Shown piece after piece: positions 5,193 through 7,404 of a DNA stretch of 7,404 nucleotides (positions within the stretch are counted from its first letter, which is position 1; every line of letters begins with the position of its first letter). The stretch lies in NCBI GenBank assembly GCA_903898215.1, contig CAIUEQ010000181.1, positions 1 through 7,404 of the forward strand, given 5' to 3'. The stretch is from an uncultured Bacteroidota bacterium. Its GTDB lineage: Bacteria; Bacteroidota; Bacteroidia; UKL13-3. The notes beneath the pieces are model-generated. The model saw only the letters and a program-made list of their open reading frames with translations, had not been told where the DNA came from and made no database searches. The position numbers and the translations under genes are program-made.

Positions 5193-5600
5193 ATGCATTT
5201 TAAACCACCATTTTTAAATTATGAATTTGTTTTTAAAACCAGTCGTAGTGGTGGCAAAGGCGGACAAAATGTAAACAAGGTTTCTTCAAAAGTGTTAATT
5301 GAGTTTCATATCAATAGTTCTCAATTATTAAGCGAAAAAGAAAAATCAACTCTCTTAGAAAAACTGGCAACAAAACTTACAAAAGATGATGTGTTGCAAA
5401 TTGTTTCTCAAACCGAACGTTCGCAATTAGAGAACAAAGAAATTGCCATCAAGAAAATGTATGCAGCTTTGAATAAATGTTTTGTTGTAAGGAAAAAACG
5501 CACTGCAACAAAACCATCAAGATCTTCTGTTGAAGAACGGTTAAATTCAAAAAAAAGAAATTCCGAATTGAAGAAAATGAGGAAAGTGGAAGAAGAGTAG
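5193..5600 (+). CDS. arfB: ArfB/YaeJ-type ribosome-rescue peptidyl-tRNA hydrolase
   Basis: A 135-residue single-domain release-factor-like protein, close to the ~140 residues of E. coli ArfB. The catalytic loop FKTSRSGGKGGQNVNKVSSKV carries GGQ at G23-G24-Q25, which hydrolyses the peptidyl-tRNA ester in the ribosomal A/P sites. The family's codon-recognition domains are absent. Instead the C-terminus (from about 98, VVRKKRTATKPSRSSVEERLNSKKRNSELKKMRK) is a basic tail that in ArfB threads into the empty mRNA channel of stalled ribosomes. KP-RSSVE-RL-SKK is the hallmark of ArfB as opposed to RF1/RF2 or to the shorter RF-H class. ATG 5193 is chosen over the in-frame TTG 5187. The gene stands alone, preceded by a hairpin and followed by a non-coding gap. 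Confidence 0.9.
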   Translation: MHFKPPFLNYEFVFKTSRSGGKGGQNVNKVSSKVLIEFHINSSQLLSEKEKSTLLEKLATKLTKDDVLQIVSQTERSQLENKEIAIKKMYAALNKCFVVRKKRTATKPSRSSVEERLNSKKRNSELKKMRKVEEE

Positions 5601-5617
5601 TTTTTTAAAAATGGGTT

Positions 5618-5683
5618 TCGACCCTAAGGGGCGAGCATCAATCAGGTATTTTATATTTACCAAGATATTGTCCCTACGGAACA
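5618..5683. repeat. Two small CCC-TAR-GG hairpins, possible interspersed-repeat relic
   Basis: TCGACCC-TAA-GGGGCGA (5618-5634) pairs at six of seven positions with a 3-base loop. TGTCCC-TAC-GGAACA (5669-5683) pairs at five of six, also with a 3-base loop. They are locally GC-rich in AT-rich DNA and lie in the 168-bp gap after arfB. They look like two arms of, or two relics of, a short interspersed element. Neither has a downstream T-run, so they are poor terminators. Repeat status is inferred; only one copy is in view. Confidence 0.35.
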
Positions 5684-5768
5684 TGATTTAGTAATTTTTA
5701 TTCTTGAAAAGAATGAATGAAGATAAATTGATTTTAAGTTAACTTCGATTTACAAAATACAATTTCTA

Positions 5769-6335
5769 ATGAAACAGAAATTATCGTTTTATCTATTAAT
5801 GGTTGTAATTGTTGTCAATCTGAATTCTTGTTCAAAACATGATGTTCAATTGCTTCCACCTGAAACCAAAACAGGAGCAGGAACTTTTGCATGCATTTAT
5901 AATGGAAGAACTTTAACCTATAACGGAGGCTACGCATACTTGATTTTTGACACTCTTAGGAAAACCAAAATGCTATCAATAAATGGTGTAAATCAAAATT
6001 CATTTGATGATATGAGTATAGGACTTGAAGTTCGAGATCCTTTTATAAATGGTAACGCATATTATTCTTTTCAATTAAACTCTCCTTTTCAAGATGCAAA
6101 TACCGGTGGAGTTAATTTAGGAAACGGCTGCTTATATTATTTAACAGATAAACTACATCAAGGATTTTTAGAGATAACAAATTTAGATACGATTAAAGGA
6201 ATTGTTTCGGGAAGATTTTCATTTACTGCAGCAAAATATTCTACCTGTATTGGTTTCGATTCAAACACAAATAATTCAAATAATAATGATGTTGTAAAAG
6301 TTAATTCAGGTCGATTTGATTTGAAATTATATTAG
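5769..6335 (+). CDS. Small lipoprotein of unknown function (Bacteroidota type)
   Basis: A 188-residue predicted lipoprotein. Signal peptide 1-20 with a good lipobox LNSC (Cys21), then a short linker rich in Pro/Thr (LLPPETKTGAGT). The body is predominantly beta: FACIYNGRTLTYNGG opens like the 'GxxTFxCxxNGKxW' start of small secreted Bacteroidota lipoproteins, and its end DTIKGIVSGRFSFTA...DVVKVNSGRFDLKLY closely follows the 'ISGTFSF...DTVKVTDGRFD' ending of the same group. I recognise the layout but cannot name the family number with certainty (DUF6252-like is a guess). An Asn-rich stretch (NTNNSNNND) near the C-terminus looks like a flexible loop. The gene converges on the hydrolase gene with 2 bp between stops. 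Function unknown. Confidence 0.75.
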   Translation: MKQKLSFYLLMVVIVVNLNSCSKHDVQLLPPETKTGAGTFACIYNGRTLTYNGGYAYLIFDTLRKTKMLSINGVNQNSFDDMSIGLEVRDPFINGNAYYSFQLNSPFQDANTGGVNLGNGCLYYLTDKLHQGFLEITNLDTIKGIVSGRFSFTAAKYSTCIGFDSNTNNSNNNDVVKVNSGRFDLKLY

Positions 6336-6337
6336 AA

Positions 6338-7404
6338 TCACTTCCCACTTTTTCTTTTCTCCAACTCTAAAGTAAACGCTGCACAGGCTTCGTTTGTTGG
6401 GTCGGCAAGCTTATATATGGTTAATATTTTTTCGGCAACCACTAAATTATTTTGCTCCAAGCTATTATTTGAAATGGAATAACATGCCAACGAAATAAAT
6501 CCAAGTAATCGTTCAAACATCAAATCATTTTTCTTTTTTGTATTCAAAGAATTTATTTCAGCTTTCCACCAATTCAAATCTTTTGTTTGAAATGCATCAA
6601 TATATTTTTGTTTGATTGTTTGCTCTTCTTCTACTTTTTGCTGTGTGATGGTCACTTTTTTGTTGGTGTAATTTTCAACTTCACCTGTTTTCAAAAAAGT
6701 AAAAGCATCTTTAAAAACATCTGCTGTAGGGAATTCATGTTTGCCTTTCCATTCAATTAAAAAATGTTTGAAGGGTGCATTTTTTAAACTCCATTCAAAT
6801 GAAACCACATCGGTGTAATTCATGTCTTTTTTTCCTGCAAAGCCTAATAAATTAACTGCATGCGAAGGGTTAAACTGAATAGCTGCTCCGCAATAAATTA
6901 CGTTTGAAACATCGGGATTAGTTGCACCGCAAGCCAAAGCAACTTTTGCACCACCGCTAAATCCACATAAAGTAATTTTACTTTTATCAACTGAAAATCT
7001 TGTTTGCGCTTCGTTAATTAAATTTGTTGCCAGTCCGTTCGTTGACGCAAAATCTAAACCGTTTTTTGATGTATTTGACGCAATTAAAATAACCTGATCT
7101 TGTTCGGCAAGTTTGTAATATAAATTTAAAGGAATAGTTCCTTCAGCATGTGGATCAAAAAAAATAATGACAGGAAGTTTTGATGTTTCTGAATATGTTT
7201 TTGGAAGATACAATGCGAATTTTTGTGAGCTATCACCTCGCAAATTTACCGATGGAATTACTTCACCGGTTTTAAAATTATCTTTTGGGTAAACAGGTTG
7301 AACTTGCTGTGTTATTGCTGTATCAGTAGTTTTGGTTACTTTTTGTTTAGTGGAATTACCACACGAAATATTTATTACAAAACATAATAAAAATAATTTC
7401 TTCA
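6338..7404 (-). CDS. Alpha/beta-hydrolase lipoprotein (esterase-like), start codon cut by window end
   Basis: Read from the - strand, the frame continues past the internal TTG at 7243 to the window end, where the last bases read TG-AAG-AAA. With an A just outside (7405) this gives MKKLFLLCFVINISCGNSTKQ, a lipoprotein signal peptide with Cys15, and a total of 355 residues. Residues ~55-240 look like an alpha/beta-hydrolase: KLPVIIFFDPHAEG (oxyanion strand), nucleophile elbow CGFSGGAK with Ser150, a candidate acid Asp194 (GFAGKKDMNY) and a candidate His223 (WKGKHEFP). The fold suggests a PHB-depolymerase/dienelactone-hydrolase-like esterase, but the substrate is unknown. The C-terminal ~100 residues (KVEEEQTIKQKYIDAFQTKDLNWWKAEIN... 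to ...LADPTNEACAAFTLELEKRKSGK) are helical, possibly TPR-like. Likely an envelope-anchored ester hydrolase. Confidence 0.8.
   Translation of the reverse strand, partial: KKLFLLCFVINISCGNSTKQKVTKTTDTAITQQVQPVYPKDNFKTGEVIPSVNLRGDSSQKFALYLPKTYSETSKLPVIIFFDPHAEGTIPLNLYYKLAEQDQVILIASNTSKNGLDFASTNGLATNLINEAQTRFSVDKSKITLCGFSGGAKVALACGATNPDVSNVIYCGAAIQFNPSHAVNLLGFAGKKDMNYTDVVSFEWSLKNAPFKHFLIEWKGKHEFPTADVFKDAFTFLKTGEVENYTNKKVTITQQKVEEEQTIKQKYIDAFQTKDLNWWKAEINSLNTKKKNDLMFERLLGFISLACYSISNNSLEQNNLVVAEKILTIYKLADPTNEACAAFTLELEKRKSGK

Noticed and set aside
5736..5745. AAGTTAACTT palindrome before the small lipoprotein gene
   Set aside because: A perfect 10-bp palindrome, but short and AT-rich enough to arise by chance; nothing nearby supports an operator.

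Overview
The window looks like chromosome from a member of the Bacteroidota. It is AT-rich, most starts lack a clear Shine-Dalgarno (leaders are A/T-rich), and TAnnTTTG-type -7 elements occur. Lipoprotein signal peptides are abundant, and the gene families (a DUF5777-type barrel, YceI with CX4CH cytochrome lipoproteins, an ArfB rescue factor) fit that phylum. This placement rests on recognising families by eye, not on a search.

Layout on the + strand: (i) 1-539 is the 3' part of an MlaF-type ABC ATPase whose Walker A lies outside the window. (ii) 609-1973 holds two adjacent paralogous di-haem-type cytochrome c proteins, 12 bp apart. (iii) 1974-2260 is an AT-rich control region with a good Crp/Fnr-type palindrome. 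(iv) 2261-4672 is a tight four-gene unit: a two-CXXCH lipoprotein, a one-haem CX4CH lipoprotein, a DUF5777-like outer-membrane barrel and a periplasmic YceI-like protein. (v) 4679-5132 is non-coding and filled by four ~90-101 bp units of imperfect inverted repeats plus partial copies at each edge. (vi) A strong hairpin/terminator sits directly before arfB (5193-5600). (vii) 5601-5768 is non-coding with two small CCC-TAR-GGG-like hairpins. (viii) 5769-6335 encodes a small lipoprotein. On the - strand, 6338-7404 encodes an alpha/beta-hydrolase lipoprotein. It is complete except for the first base of its ATG, which falls just past the window end.

How the genes may work together: the six genes from 609 to 4672 all encode exported proteins. 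Four of them carry covalent-haem motifs (seven motifs in total), one is a predicted outer-membrane barrel and one a periplasmic lipid-binding-type protein. The simplest reading is an envelope redox module, possibly controlled by a Crp/Fnr-family regulator, but no catalytic subunit is visible and the electron donor and acceptor are unknown. The flanking genes (Mla-type ATPase, ArfB, lipoprotein, hydrolase) look like unrelated housekeeping or accessory functions. The most unusual non-coding feature is the repeat array, whose arms pair much better as RNA read from the - strand (G-U wobbles) than from the + strand (A-C mismatches).
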